Numbered from the stretch's first letter, positions 1 through 4,932 are shown. The stretch: 5,449 nucleotides of DNA from an uncultured Rhodoplanes sp. (GCA_936924235.1 CAKZHN010000583.1:1-5449), one strand, 5' to 3'. The notes: generated by a model from the sequence alone, not told the origin. Program-made: numbers and translations.

Positions 1-32
1 AAAACAGGGAGACGGGCGCAGCCGGGCGTCCG

Positions 33-73
33 AAAAACAAAGCCCCGGCCAAGCGAAGCGTTGGCTATCGGGG
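33..73 (-). terminator. Second (distal) intrinsic terminator of the leftward unit
   Basis: Read on the minus strand, CCCCG pairs with CGGGG (69-73 with 43-47) and GCCAA/TTGGC continue the stem (61-65 with 48-52), with a 3-nt ATA bulge and a short GC-GAA-GC tip. The stem is followed by CTTTGTTTTT (complement of 33-42). No T-run follows on the plus side, so it works for leftward transcription. It lies about 90 nt beyond the stop of the 28-residue peptide gene and behind a first terminator, so it looks like a backup. It could also serve a gene beyond the window edge only if that gene were also leftward, which cannot be seen. Confidence 0.6.
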
Positions 74-95
74 AGAGCTGGCTGTTCAAGGTCGC

Positions 96-136
96 AAAAA
101 CCACGCGGCCCGCGGCGTCTCGCGCCGCAGGCCGCG
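96..136 (-). terminator. Intrinsic terminator after the 28-residue peptide gene
   Basis: Bases 104-117 and 123-136 form a 14-bp stem around a 5-nt loop (118-122). On the minus strand the one non-Watson-Crick position (111/129) is a U-G wobble, while on the plus strand it would be a C-A clash. The minus-strand stem is followed by TGGTTTTTG (complement of 95-103). Both the wobble and the U-tract point to leftward transcription. It starts 28 nt after the stop codon of the small membrane peptide and so would end the transcript carrying it. Confidence 0.75.
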
Positions 137-163
137 TTGGTTCGTCCGAACGCGATGGTTCGG

Positions 164-250
164 CTAGTTATGCCAGAACAACGCCAACAGGATGATGATC
201 GGCAGCGGAATGCCGAGCAGCCACAGCAACATTCCTCGTCCAAAGCCCAT
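164..250 (-). CDS. 28-residue single-pass membrane peptide, function unknown
   Basis: ATG at 250 to TAG at 164, 28 residues. The product starts MGFGRG and continues as an almost unbroken hydrophobic run (about residues 7-26, Met-Leu-Leu-Trp to Leu-Phe-Trp) containing an I-P-L-P kink at 14-17, and ends His-Asn. This is a typical one-helix membrane peptide with a short glycine/arginine N-terminus. The ribosome binding site is excellent: GGAGG (256-260) lies 5 nt before the ATG, extendable to GGAGGAG. Terminators follow the stop directly. It lies 66 nt after the DMT transporter stop in the same direction, so it may be read through from that gene or have its own promoter. Similar tiny Gly/Trp/Pro-rich peptides occur in Rhizobiales as unnamed proteins, from memory and not checked here. 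Function is unknown; a membrane or transporter accessory peptide is only a guess. Confidence 0.72.
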   Translation of the reverse strand: MGFGRGMLLWLLGIPLPIIILLALFWHN

Positions 251-316
251 GTTCTCCTCCGTGCTTGGTTTCGAACAAAACGGCGGAGACGGAGAAAGGT
301 TCCACGGCTCGGTTGT

Positions 317-1162
317 TCAGATCGCCTTCGGCTTCCACCACACCAGCACGACACCCACCGTGGACGCCGCAAGGCCTGCGATCGCCATCGTCGACAGATG
401 CTCGCTGAGCAGCGCCATCGCGAGAATCGCCGACGCTCCGGGCACCACGAAGAAGCCCGACGAGGCGCGGCCCGCGCCGTAGCGCTCGAGCATCAGGCTG
501 TAGATCGCCATGCCGCCGATCGACATCATCAGCGTGTTCCAGGCCAGCGCCTCAGCGAAGTGCGCGGTCCAGTGCATGCGCGGCGTCTCGAAGCCGAGCA
601 TCAGAATGAGCGTCATCAGCGCGCCGCCGATGAGCTGCACCGAGGTCGACTCGAAGGCCGGCACGTCGGCGGCGAAGCGCTTCAAGGTCAAGGTGCCGGC
701 GGTGAGGCCGAACAGGCTCAGCCCCAGCAGCGCGAGATTGCCGCTGCCGAGCGACAGTGGCACGCCGAGCAGCACGCCGACAAAGCCCAGCAGCACGCCG
801 AGCCATTGCCAGGGCGCGAACCGCTCATTGAACAGTCCGACGCTCACCGCCGCGGTGAGGATCGGGTGAAACGCATGCACCAGCGCGGTCGGCGTGGCGT
901 CGACCGCGACGAGCGCGGCGTGCGTCATCGCAAGACCGAAGCCGTGCAGCAGCGCGCCGCCGAGCAGGATGTACGGCCACTTGGCCGCGCGCGGCCAGCT
1001 TCGGCCCATCAGCCACATCAGCAAGGCCGCGGCGGCCGCCGCGATCGAAAGCCTGACTGCGACCAGCGCAAACGGCGACGCATCGACGAGGCCGACCTTG
1101 GCGGCCACGTAGGACGAAGCCCAGAGGAGCGCAAAGACGAACGGCAGCAGCGCGGTCAGCAC
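317..1162 (-). CDS. EamA/DMT-family inner-membrane transporter
   Basis: 281 residues, the usual size for a ten-helix drug/metabolite transporter with two EamA repeats (about 3-135 and 142-276). Hydrophobic segments are visible near 2-22, 30-50, 62-80, 83-105, 118-136, 142-160, 172-190, 208-226, 235-252 and 258-276. Each repeat ends with the family signature: NERFAPWQWLGVLLGFVGV at 112-130, and VPGASAI...LSEHL...GLAASTVGVVLV at 240-274. A Trp/Ser-rich first helix (ALLWASSYVAAKVGL) is also typical. The family exports or imports small metabolites (amino acids, purines, drugs) by secondary transport; the substrate cannot be read from sequence. The start is GTG at 1162; an in-frame TAG shortly upstream limits extension, and the nearby ATG (1169) is out of frame. 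The ribosome binding site is weak. A 26-bp inverted repeat and a TATATA lie upstream. The 132-nt gap from the ABM gene leaves co-transcription open. Confidence 0.9.
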   Translation of the reverse strand: MLTALLPFVFALLWASSYVAAKVGLVDASPFALVAVRLSIAAAAAALLMWLMGRSWPRAAKWPYILLGGALLHGFGLAMTHAALVAVDATPTALVHAFHPILTAAVSVGLFNERFAPWQWLGVLLGFVGVLLGVPLSLGSGNLALLGLSLFGLTAGTLTLKRFAADVPAFESTSVQLIGGALMTLILMLGFETPRMHWTAHFAEALAWNTLMMSIGGMAIYSLMLERYGAGRASSGFFVVPGASAILAMALLSEHLSTMAIAGLAASTVGVVLVWWKPKAI

Positions 1163-1196
1163 AACGAGAGCATCCGGTCTGTGAAGGGACGCCCTC

Positions 1197-1243
1197 TATA
1201 TACCCGCGCACAGCCGCGCGCCCTTCGTATGATTGAAGGGTGC
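1197..1243 (-). promoter_or_regulatory. Possible operator/promoter upstream of the DMT transporter
   Basis: An inverted repeat at 1218-1243 has arms GCGCCCTTC and GAAGGGTGC around an 8-nt spacer (6 perfect base pairs inside, then one mismatch, then 2 more). On the minus strand it is followed 15 nt later by TATATA (1202-1197), which would be a -10-like element about 35 nt before the GTG start. No credible -35 hexamer is seen, and the would-be -35 falls inside the repeat, as expected for a regulator-dependent or repressed promoter. No U-tract follows, so it is not an intrinsic terminator for the ABM gene. Confidence 0.3.
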
Positions 1244-1294
1244 CGTTCGCCAAAGGCAAAGGCCCAGACGAGTCCGAGGGAACTGCCGCGGCCG

Positions 1295-1972
1295 TTACTT
1301 CATCGGCTTGTAGAGCCGCTCGTCATAGAGCGCGCCGGTCATGGCGGCGAGCTTGGTGCGGAACTCGCGGGTTTCCTTCTGCATCTGGTGCAGGTCGAAG
1401 GCGCCGCGATTGGTCCAGGACTCGACCACGGTGAAATGGTTCGGCCGGTTGGTCTGCTGCCAGGCGTCGAACGAATGGTTGCCGGCCTGCTTGCGGCTGT
1501 CTTCCGCAAGCTGCTTCAGCGCGGCGACGCCGTTGTCCTTCTGCGGCGGGATGACGTCGACGTGGGTGACCGCAAAAACCGGGTCCTTGGCGCCGGGCTT
1601 GGCCGCGGCCACCGCCAGCGCGTTGTGCTGCCGGGTGTCGGACGGCGCGACCTGCATCGAGGCGAGCTTCTCGTTGAGCTTCTTCACCGTGTCGCCCGAG
1701 GCGTGGGCGTCATAGGCCATTTGGTTGGTCCAGGAGCCGAGTACGGCAAACTGGTTGGGCCGGTCGATGCGCTGATAGACCTCGAGCGCGACGACGCCGG
1801 TCTCCTTCTTGGCGGCGTCGCGGTAGCCCTTCAGCGCCGCAGCGCCGACCTTGGCCAGCACCGGCCCGACCTCGACATAGGTCACCGTGTAGAACGTCGC
1901 ATCCTGTGCGAGCGCCGCAGGACTTCCGGCCAAGGTCATGGCCAAACCGGCCAGCGCAAGAAGACGAAGCAT
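1295..1972 (-). CDS. Exported protein with two tandem ABM-type domains
   Basis: 225 residues. Residues 1-22 form a Sec-type signal peptide (hydrophobic LLALAGLAMTLAG, then an Ala-Leu-Ala cleavage site before Gln23), so the mature protein should be periplasmic. Two copies of an ABM-like ferredoxin-fold domain follow (about 26-106 and 132-211). Their second halves align closely: RPNQFAVLGSWTNQMAYDAH (71-90) against RPNHFTVVESWTNRGAFDLH (176-195). The Trp and His nine residues apart, common in YgiN/LsrG-like ABM proteins, are present in both. Such domains usually work as homodimers forming an alpha+beta barrel; here one chain could make the barrel alone. Family members include quinol and polyketide monooxygenases, but many act otherwise, so enzymatic activity is not proven. 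ATG at 1972 is preceded by GGGAGGA about 6 nt away. The gene follows the MDR gene by 36 nt, suggesting an operon. There are no heme-oxygenase (IsdG) Asn residues in the first strands. Confidence 0.85.
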   Translation of the reverse strand: MLRLLALAGLAMTLAGSPAALAQDATFYTVTYVEVGPVLAKVGAAALKGYRDAAKKETGVVALEVYQRIDRPNQFAVLGSWTNQMAYDAHASGDTVKKLNEKLASMQVAPSDTRQHNALAVAAAKPGAKDPVFAVTHVDVIPPQKDNGVAALKQLAEDSRKQAGNHSFDAWQQTNRPNHFTVVESWTNRGAFDLHQMQKETREFRTKLAAMTGALYDERLYKPMK

Positions 1973-2008
1973 GACGATCCTCCCAACCCTTTCGTTGAAA
2001 TTCGACTG

Positions 2009-2986
2009 CTAAAGCGTGACGACCACATTGCCCATCGCCTTGCCTTGCTCGACCGCCTCGTGGGCCGCGACGATGTCCTTGAGCGGCAATGTCAGCGCCA
2101 CGTTGTTGATCAACGTCTTGTTCTCCAGCATCCGGTTGATGCCGGTGACCGCGGAGCTGCGTTCGGCGGCGGTGAGTTCGTAGACATAGATGAACTGCAG
2201 CCGGATGCCGTTGACGAGAAGGTGTTGCGCCGGAATGGGCGCCTCGGCGCTGCCGGTGCCGTAGATCACGACGTGGCTGCGGGGATGCAGGATGACGGGA
2301 AAGAGCTTGGCGTTGGCGGCGAGATCCATCTCGATCACGGCGTCGACCATGGCCTTGCCGGTCAGCGCCGCGACCCGTTCGCCGACATTCTCGCGCTTGT
2401 AATCGATGGTGTGGTCGGCGCCGGCCTTCTTGGCCAGCGCGGCCTTGGCCTCCGAGCTCACCGTGGTCAGCACGGTCGCGCCGCGCGCCTTGGCGAACTG
2501 GATGGCGTAATGGCCGACGCCGCCCGCGCCGCCGGTCACCAGCACGGTCGTGCCCTTGGCGGTGCCCGCGACCTCGACGGCGTTGTAGGCGGTCATCGCC
2601 GGGATGCCGAGGCAGGCGCCGGCCTCGTCGCTGACGTGCGAAGGCATCGGCACCGCGTAGGGCGCCGGCAGCACGACGTATTCGGCGCAGGTGCCGAACG
2701 GCCGCTTCCATTGCGCATTCCAGACCCAGACGCGCTCGCCTTTGCGGGTGGCCGGCACGCCGTCGCCGACCTGATCGATCTCGCCCGCGCCGTCGCTGTG
2801 CGGGATCACGCGCGGATAGCCGATCTTGCGGGTGCGGCCTTCGCGGGCCTTCACGTCGGATGGATTGACGCCCGAGGCCGTGAGCCGGACGCGGACCTCG
2901 CCCGGCCCCGGAACGGGAGTATCGACATCGGCGACGCTGAACACGTCGCGCGCCGCGCCGTTTCGTTCGTAGAACGCCGCACGCAT
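2009..2986 (-). CDS. Zinc-independent NADPH:quinone-oxidoreductase-like MDR enzyme
   Basis: 325 residues, normal for the QOR/zeta-crystallin branch of medium-chain dehydrogenases. The N-terminal GroES-like domain shows the family landmarks: PGPGEVRVR (26-34), GVNPSDVK (39-46) in place of the zinc-binding GxCxTD of true alcohol dehydrogenases, and an HSDGAGEI block (63-70). The structural-zinc cysteine cluster is also absent. The Rossmann domain has VLVTGGAGGVGHYAIQFAKA (148-167), the AxxGxxG nucleotide loop, followed by SSEAK (177-181), typical of NADPH binding. These enzymes reduce quinones or activated alkenes in the cytoplasm using NADPH; the exact substrate is unknown. ATG at 2986 has GGGGG 7 nt upstream. 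It is the first gene of the leftward group, divergent from the SDR, and is followed after 36 nt by the exported ABM protein. Annotators may call it zinc-binding dehydrogenase, although zinc ligands are lacking. Confidence 0.92.
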   Translation of the reverse strand: MRAAFYERNGAARDVFSVADVDTPVPGPGEVRVRLTASGVNPSDVKAREGRTRKIGYPRVIPHSDGAGEIDQVGDGVPATRKGERVWVWNAQWKRPFGTCAEYVVLPAPYAVPMPSHVSDEAGACLGIPAMTAYNAVEVAGTAKGTTVLVTGGAGGVGHYAIQFAKARGATVLTTVSSEAKAALAKKAGADHTIDYKRENVGERVAALTGKAMVDAVIEMDLAANAKLFPVILHPRSHVVIYGTGSAEAPIPAQHLLVNGIRLQFIYVYELTAAERSSAVTGINRMLENKTLINNVALTLPLKDIVAAHEAVEQGKAMGNVVVTL

Positions 2987-3009
2987 TCGGATACCCCCGG
3001 CTTTGCGTT

Positions 3010-3038
3010 ATTGTGTCTTTTGACGGACGCCCCGGCAA
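3010..3038 (-). promoter_or_regulatory. Candidate sigma-70-type promoter of the MDR gene
   Basis: On the minus strand TTGCCG (3038-3033, 4 of 6 to TTGACA) and CACAAT (3015-3010, 4 of 6 to TATAAT) are 17 nt apart. Transcription would begin near 3003, leaving a leader of roughly 17 nt before the ATG at 2986. The divergent SDR must also have its promoter in this 107-bp gap: TTGACG at 3020-3025 on the plus strand is a good -35, but no convincing -10 follows it. The two promoters would overlap, so the genes may share control. Confidence 0.4.
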
Positions 3039-3081
3039 TGGCGTTTCGTCCAACAGTCACCACTTGTGCTTTCACACAGTC

Positions 3082-3088
3082 GGGAGGT
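3082..3088 (+). promoter_or_regulatory. Ribosome binding site that fixes the SDR start
   Basis: GGGAGGT lies 5 nt before ATG 3094. The frame is open further upstream to a possible TTG at 3013, but that extension would add 27 residues without SDR character and encode through this site. The family's nucleotide-binding strand begins right after ATG 3094 (GYGSALIVGAG), so 3094 is the start. Confidence 0.8.
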
Positions 3089-3093
3089 GGGCC

Positions 3094-3792
3094 ATGGCGG
3101 TAGGATACGGTTCGGCGCTGATCGTGGGCGCGGGTTCAGGGTTGAGCGCGTCAGTGGCCCGCGCGCTGAGGGGCGAGGGGGTCAAGCTCGCGCTTGCGGC
3201 GCGCTCGACCGCCGATCTCGCGGCGCTCGCGAGCGAGACCGGCGCCACGCTGTTCACCTGCGACGCCAGCAAGCGCAGCGATGTCGACAAGCTGTTCGCC
3301 GATCTCGACGGTTCGTTTGGCGCGCCCGAGGTCGTGGTGTTCAATCCGAGCTTCCGCACCCGGGGCACGATCGCCGAGCTTGACCCGGCCGACGTCGAGA
3401 AGGCGCTGATGGTCTCCGCCTTCGGCGGCTTCCTGGTGGCGCAGCAGGCCGTCAAGCGCATGCTGCCGAAGGGGCGCGGCTGCATCGTCTTCACCGGGGC
3501 CTCGGCCAGCGTGAAGGGCTATGCCCAATCGGCGCCGTTCGCGATGGGCAAGTTCGCGCTGCGCGGGCTTGCTCAGAGCATGGCGCGGGAGCTGCACCCC
3601 AAGGGCATCCACGTGGCTCATGTGGTGATTGACGGCGGCATTCGGAGCGAACGACGCGCGGACCCGCCCGGCAAGACCGACAGCCTGCTCGATCCCGACG
3701 CCATCGCGGCCACCTACCTGAGCGTGATCCGGCAGGCGCCGAGCGCCTGGTCCCACGAGGTGGAGGTGCGGCCCTGGGTCGAGACGTTCTAG
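3094..3792 (+). CDS. Atypical short-chain dehydrogenase (SDR) lacking the catalytic Tyr
   Basis: 232 residues with a single Rossmann-fold SDR domain. The nucleotide loop reads VGAGSGLS (11-18): Gly12 and Gly16 fit the TGxxxGxG pattern but the last Gly is Ser18. An Asp at 57 (TCDAS) and FNPS (83-86, in place of NNAG) follow. The catalytic tetrad is altered: the helix-4 Asn is Ser108 (MVSAFGG), Ser137 or Ser139 could be the serine, the Tyr is Phe149 and only Lys153 of YxxxK remains (FAMGK). After it comes the family-like block LAQSMARELHPKGIHVAHVVIDG. From memory this matches CDD subgroup SDR_c10 (cd05373), which is described as having Phe for Tyr. It probably binds NAD(P), but classical dehydrogenase chemistry is doubtful. 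The gene is monocistronic in appearance and divergent from the MDR gene. Automatic annotation would simply say SDR family oxidoreductase. Confidence 0.92.
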   Translation: MAVGYGSALIVGAGSGLSASVARALRGEGVKLALAARSTADLAALASETGATLFTCDASKRSDVDKLFADLDGSFGAPEVVVFNPSFRTRGTIAELDPADVEKALMVSAFGGFLVAQQAVKRMLPKGRGCIVFTGASASVKGYAQSAPFAMGKFALRGLAQSMARELHPKGIHVAHVVIDGGIRSERRADPPGKTDSLLDPDAIAATYLSVIRQAPSAWSHEVEVRPWVETF

Positions 3793-3793
3793 G

Positions 3794-3842
3794 CCCCGCC
3801 GGAGCGGTGTTTGGTTGCGTCCGATAGCAAGCCATTCGGCTT
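3794..3842 (+). terminator. Weak terminator-like hairpins after the SDR gene
   Basis: Immediately after the TAG, CCGC-CGGA-GCGG (3796-3807) is a 4-bp stem followed by TGTTTGGTT. A second small hairpin AAGCC-ATTC-GGCTT sits at 3829-3842. Neither has a strong U-tract, so termination here is possible but weak; transcription could run into the next intergenic region. Confidence 0.25.
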
Positions 3843-3863
3843 TCGCATAAAGGCCATCGCCGG

Positions 3864-3917
3864 ATTATTTTACCTCTCAAGAAATCATATCAATCCTTTG
3901 AAATATAATGATTATTC
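3864..3917 (+). promoter_or_regulatory. AT-rich island with IHF-type site and TATAAT
   Basis: These 54 nt contain only 12 G/C (22%) in otherwise GC-rich DNA. They hold TATCAATCCTTTG (3888-3900), an exact match to the IHF consensus WATCAANNNNTTR, and a perfect TATAAT (3904-3909). No acceptable -35 lies 16-18 nt upstream of TATAAT, so if it is a promoter it probably needs an activator or uses another recognition mode. A start near 3916 would give the 66-residue gene a leader of about 150 nt. The rest of the 274-bp gap (3793-4066) holds the dyad at 3967-3992 and no convincing gene. Confidence 0.4.
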
Positions 3918-3966
3918 ATGGTCGTGATGGCCTCATGGCATTGCGGTCATCCGTGCTTTTTTCGCA

Positions 3967-3992
3967 CCATGCTACCGATATCGGTGCTATGG
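3967..3992. promoter_or_regulatory. 26-bp dyad, candidate operator
   Basis: A perfect 12-bp palindrome ACCGATATCGGT (3974-3985) is flanked by GCT on both sides and then by CCAT and ATGG, so 20 of 26 positions are symmetric. With no room for a loop it is more likely a DNA-binding site for a dimeric protein than an RNA hairpin. It lies 74 nt before the GTG start of the 66-residue gene and downstream of the AT-rich island. The regulator is unknown. Confidence 0.4.
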
Positions 3993-4066
3993 TTTCGCGT
4001 GAACGGCCATTCAGAGACATGGATGCCGTAAGTGGGGTGTCTCTCAGCGTATGATTGGGGGTCTCG

Positions 4067-4267
4067 GTGCTAAAGAACCATAAGTATTCGATTGGCGAGA
4101 ATGTTCGTTATACGGCCGGCCCGTTCACGCGTGCGGGCACCAACGGCTCCTTCACGGTGGTGAAGCTGCTGCCGACCGACGGCGACGAGCATCAGTACCG
4201 CATCAAGAGTCTCGGCGAAGCGTTCGAGCGCGTTGCCAAGGAAAGCCAGCTCGACCGCGAGCACTGA
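4067..4267 (+). CDS. 66-residue conserved-type small protein, function unknown
   Basis: GTG at 4067 to TGA, 66 residues: MLKNHKYSIGENVRYTAG at the start, then SFTVVKLLPTDGDEHQYRIK (28-47) and EAFERVAKESQL (51-62). The pattern (a basic start, V-x-Y strand, two more strands around a Gly-Asp turn, then YRIK and a short charged helix) looks like a small SH3-like beta barrel with a C-terminal helix; that fold is inferred. Similar short hypothetical proteins with YRIK...ERVA motifs are familiar from Rhizobiales, from memory. There is no signal peptide or membrane segment, so it should be cytoplasmic. GTG 4067 is preferred over TTG 4055 because GGGGG (4057-4061) lies 5 nt before it. A long regulated-looking upstream region and a strong terminator make it a stand-alone, probably well-expressed gene. 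Function unknown. Confidence 0.82.
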   Translation: MLKNHKYSIGENVRYTAGPFTRAGTNGSFTVVKLLPTDGDEHQYRIKSLGEAFERVAKESQLDREH

Positions 4268-4287
4268 GCACCGATCGAATATCGATG

Positions 4288-4318
4288 AGAACGGGCCCGC
4301 GAGGGCCCGTTTTCATTT
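4288..4318 (+). terminator. Intrinsic terminator of the 66-residue gene
   Basis: AACGGGCCC (4290-4298) pairs perfectly with GGGCCCGTT (4303-4311) around a GCGA tetraloop, and the stem is followed by TTCATTT. It begins about 20 nt after the stop codon. The reverse strand has only TTCTCAT after the stem, so it works mainly rightward and isolates the GYD gene from upstream transcription. Confidence 0.88.
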
Positions 4319-4344
4319 GGAACATTCGCACTCTTGCCGTGGAC

Positions 4345-4358
4345 GCGCGATATCGCGC
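4345..4358. repeat. 14-bp perfect palindrome upstream of the GYD gene
   Basis: GCGCGATATCGCGC is fully self-complementary and shares the central CGATATCG with the dyad at 3974-3985. It lies between the upstream terminator and the GYD start, 65 nt before that ATG, where an operator could be. A TTGCCG (4334-4339) next to it could be a -35, but no good -10 follows at standard spacing. Confidence 0.4.
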
Positions 4359-4423
4359 TGCTAGAACTCTCGGGCGACACAGGCGCGCATCGCCGCGGCC
4401 GAGCAGGGGAGCACGACAACATT

Positions 4424-4759
4424 ATGGCGACCTACATCACTCAGGGCCGTTACACCCGCGAAGCCATCAAGGGCATGATCGTGAAGCCCGAGGACCGCTA
4501 CGAGGCGCTGTCGAAGCACGTCGCGCGCGCCGGCGGCCGCGTGATCGGCTACTACCTGACGTTCGGCGAATACGACTTCCTCGCCATCGTCGAGGCGCCG
4601 GGCGAAACCCAGATGGCCGCGATCCTGCTGTCGGCGGCGGGCGCGGGCGGCATCACCGACTTGCGCACCACCGTCGCGCTGAGCGCGGTCGAGGCCAAGG
4701 GCGCTTTTGCAGCGGCCGGCGATCTCGCCCATTCGTTCCGCACGCCCGGCGGCGCCTGA
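4424..4759 (+). CDS. GYD-domain protein (DUF1775-unrelated small alpha/beta barrel protein)
   Basis: 111 residues. It begins MATYITQGRYT, the usual opening of GYD-domain proteins (Pfam GYD family), followed by a helix (REAIKGMIVKPEDRYEALSKHV, about 12-33), then GGRVIGYYLTFGEYDFLAIVEAP with the name-giving G-x-Y-D at 48-51, and an Ala-rich second helix (61-75), then TDLRTTVALS (78-87) and a flexible C-terminal tail. The whole protein is one domain, of the dimeric alpha+beta barrel type, cytoplasmic, with no known reaction. ATG 4424 is chosen because homologues begin at this Met-Ala-Thr-Tyr; the purine-rich AGGGGAG (4405-4411) is 12 nt away, rather far. A longer reading from TTG 4334 adds 30 unrelated residues. 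It probably forms its own transcription unit after the terminator at 4288-4318. Role unknown; a stress or small-molecule-binding protein is possible. Confidence 0.85.
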   Translation: MATYITQGRYTREAIKGMIVKPEDRYEALSKHVARAGGRVIGYYLTFGEYDFLAIVEAPGETQMAAILLSAAGAGGITDLRTTVALSAVEAKGAFAAAGDLAHSFRTPGGA

Positions 4760-4800
4760 GCGCGGTTCCGGTCCGGCGCGGCCGGGGAACTCGGCGATGG

Positions 4801-4866
4801 CCGGCGTTTTCTGGGGAAAAACGGCGGAAAATGGACCGGCATGGTTAACGCCGCGGCGCATGCGCC
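4801..4866. repeat. Hairpin and 12-bp palindrome after the GYD gene
   Basis: Bases 4801-4810 (CCGGCGTTTT) pair with 4818-4827 (AAAACGGCGG) with one mismatch, forming a 10-position stem with a 7-nt loop. Further on, GGCGCATGCGCC (4855-4866) is a perfect palindrome. No U-tract follows either, so termination is unproven. They are the only structures seen in the 270-nt gap 4760-5029 apart from the promoter candidate below. Confidence 0.3.
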
Positions 4867-4932
4867 GGCCAAATAACGCGGTGCCATCGGACATTTCGGC
4901 GGCGTGCCGTCCGGTCGCAGGCTTTTTGCAGA

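Noticed and set aside
1295..1972. Heme-degrading (IsdG-like) activity for the ABM protein
   Set aside because: The Trp and His are spaced as in ordinary ABM proteins and the Asn of the IsdG triad is absent in the first strand of both domains.
1710..3053. A 447-codon minus-strand open frame overlapping the MDR and ABM genes
   Set aside because: The product is Arg-rich shadow translation, and the overlapping frames show clear MDR and ABM family motifs instead.
3013..3093. N-terminal extension of the SDR by 27 residues
   Set aside because: The extra residues have no SDR character, the GGGAGGT site sits just before ATG 3094, and the extension would overlap the divergent promoter region.
137..3103. 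An uninterrupted plus-strand open frame of 988 codons antisense to four genes
   Set aside because: Its translation is a low-complexity Arg/Gln/His/Gly-rich product, as expected from reading GC-rich genes backwards; it crosses four well-supported minus-strand genes and has no ribosome binding site of note. Its length is a by-product of codon bias.
3151..3880. Minus-strand open frames opposite the SDR gene
   Set aside because: They are Arg/Pro-rich shadows of a gene whose plus-strand frame has clear Rossmann motifs and a good ribosome binding site.
3918..4031. A 37-codon plus-strand open frame (ATG 3918 to TAA) across the dyad
   Set aside because: No ribosome binding site precedes it, the composition is Cys/His/Trp-rich without any familiar pattern, and the stretch is better explained as regulatory DNA.
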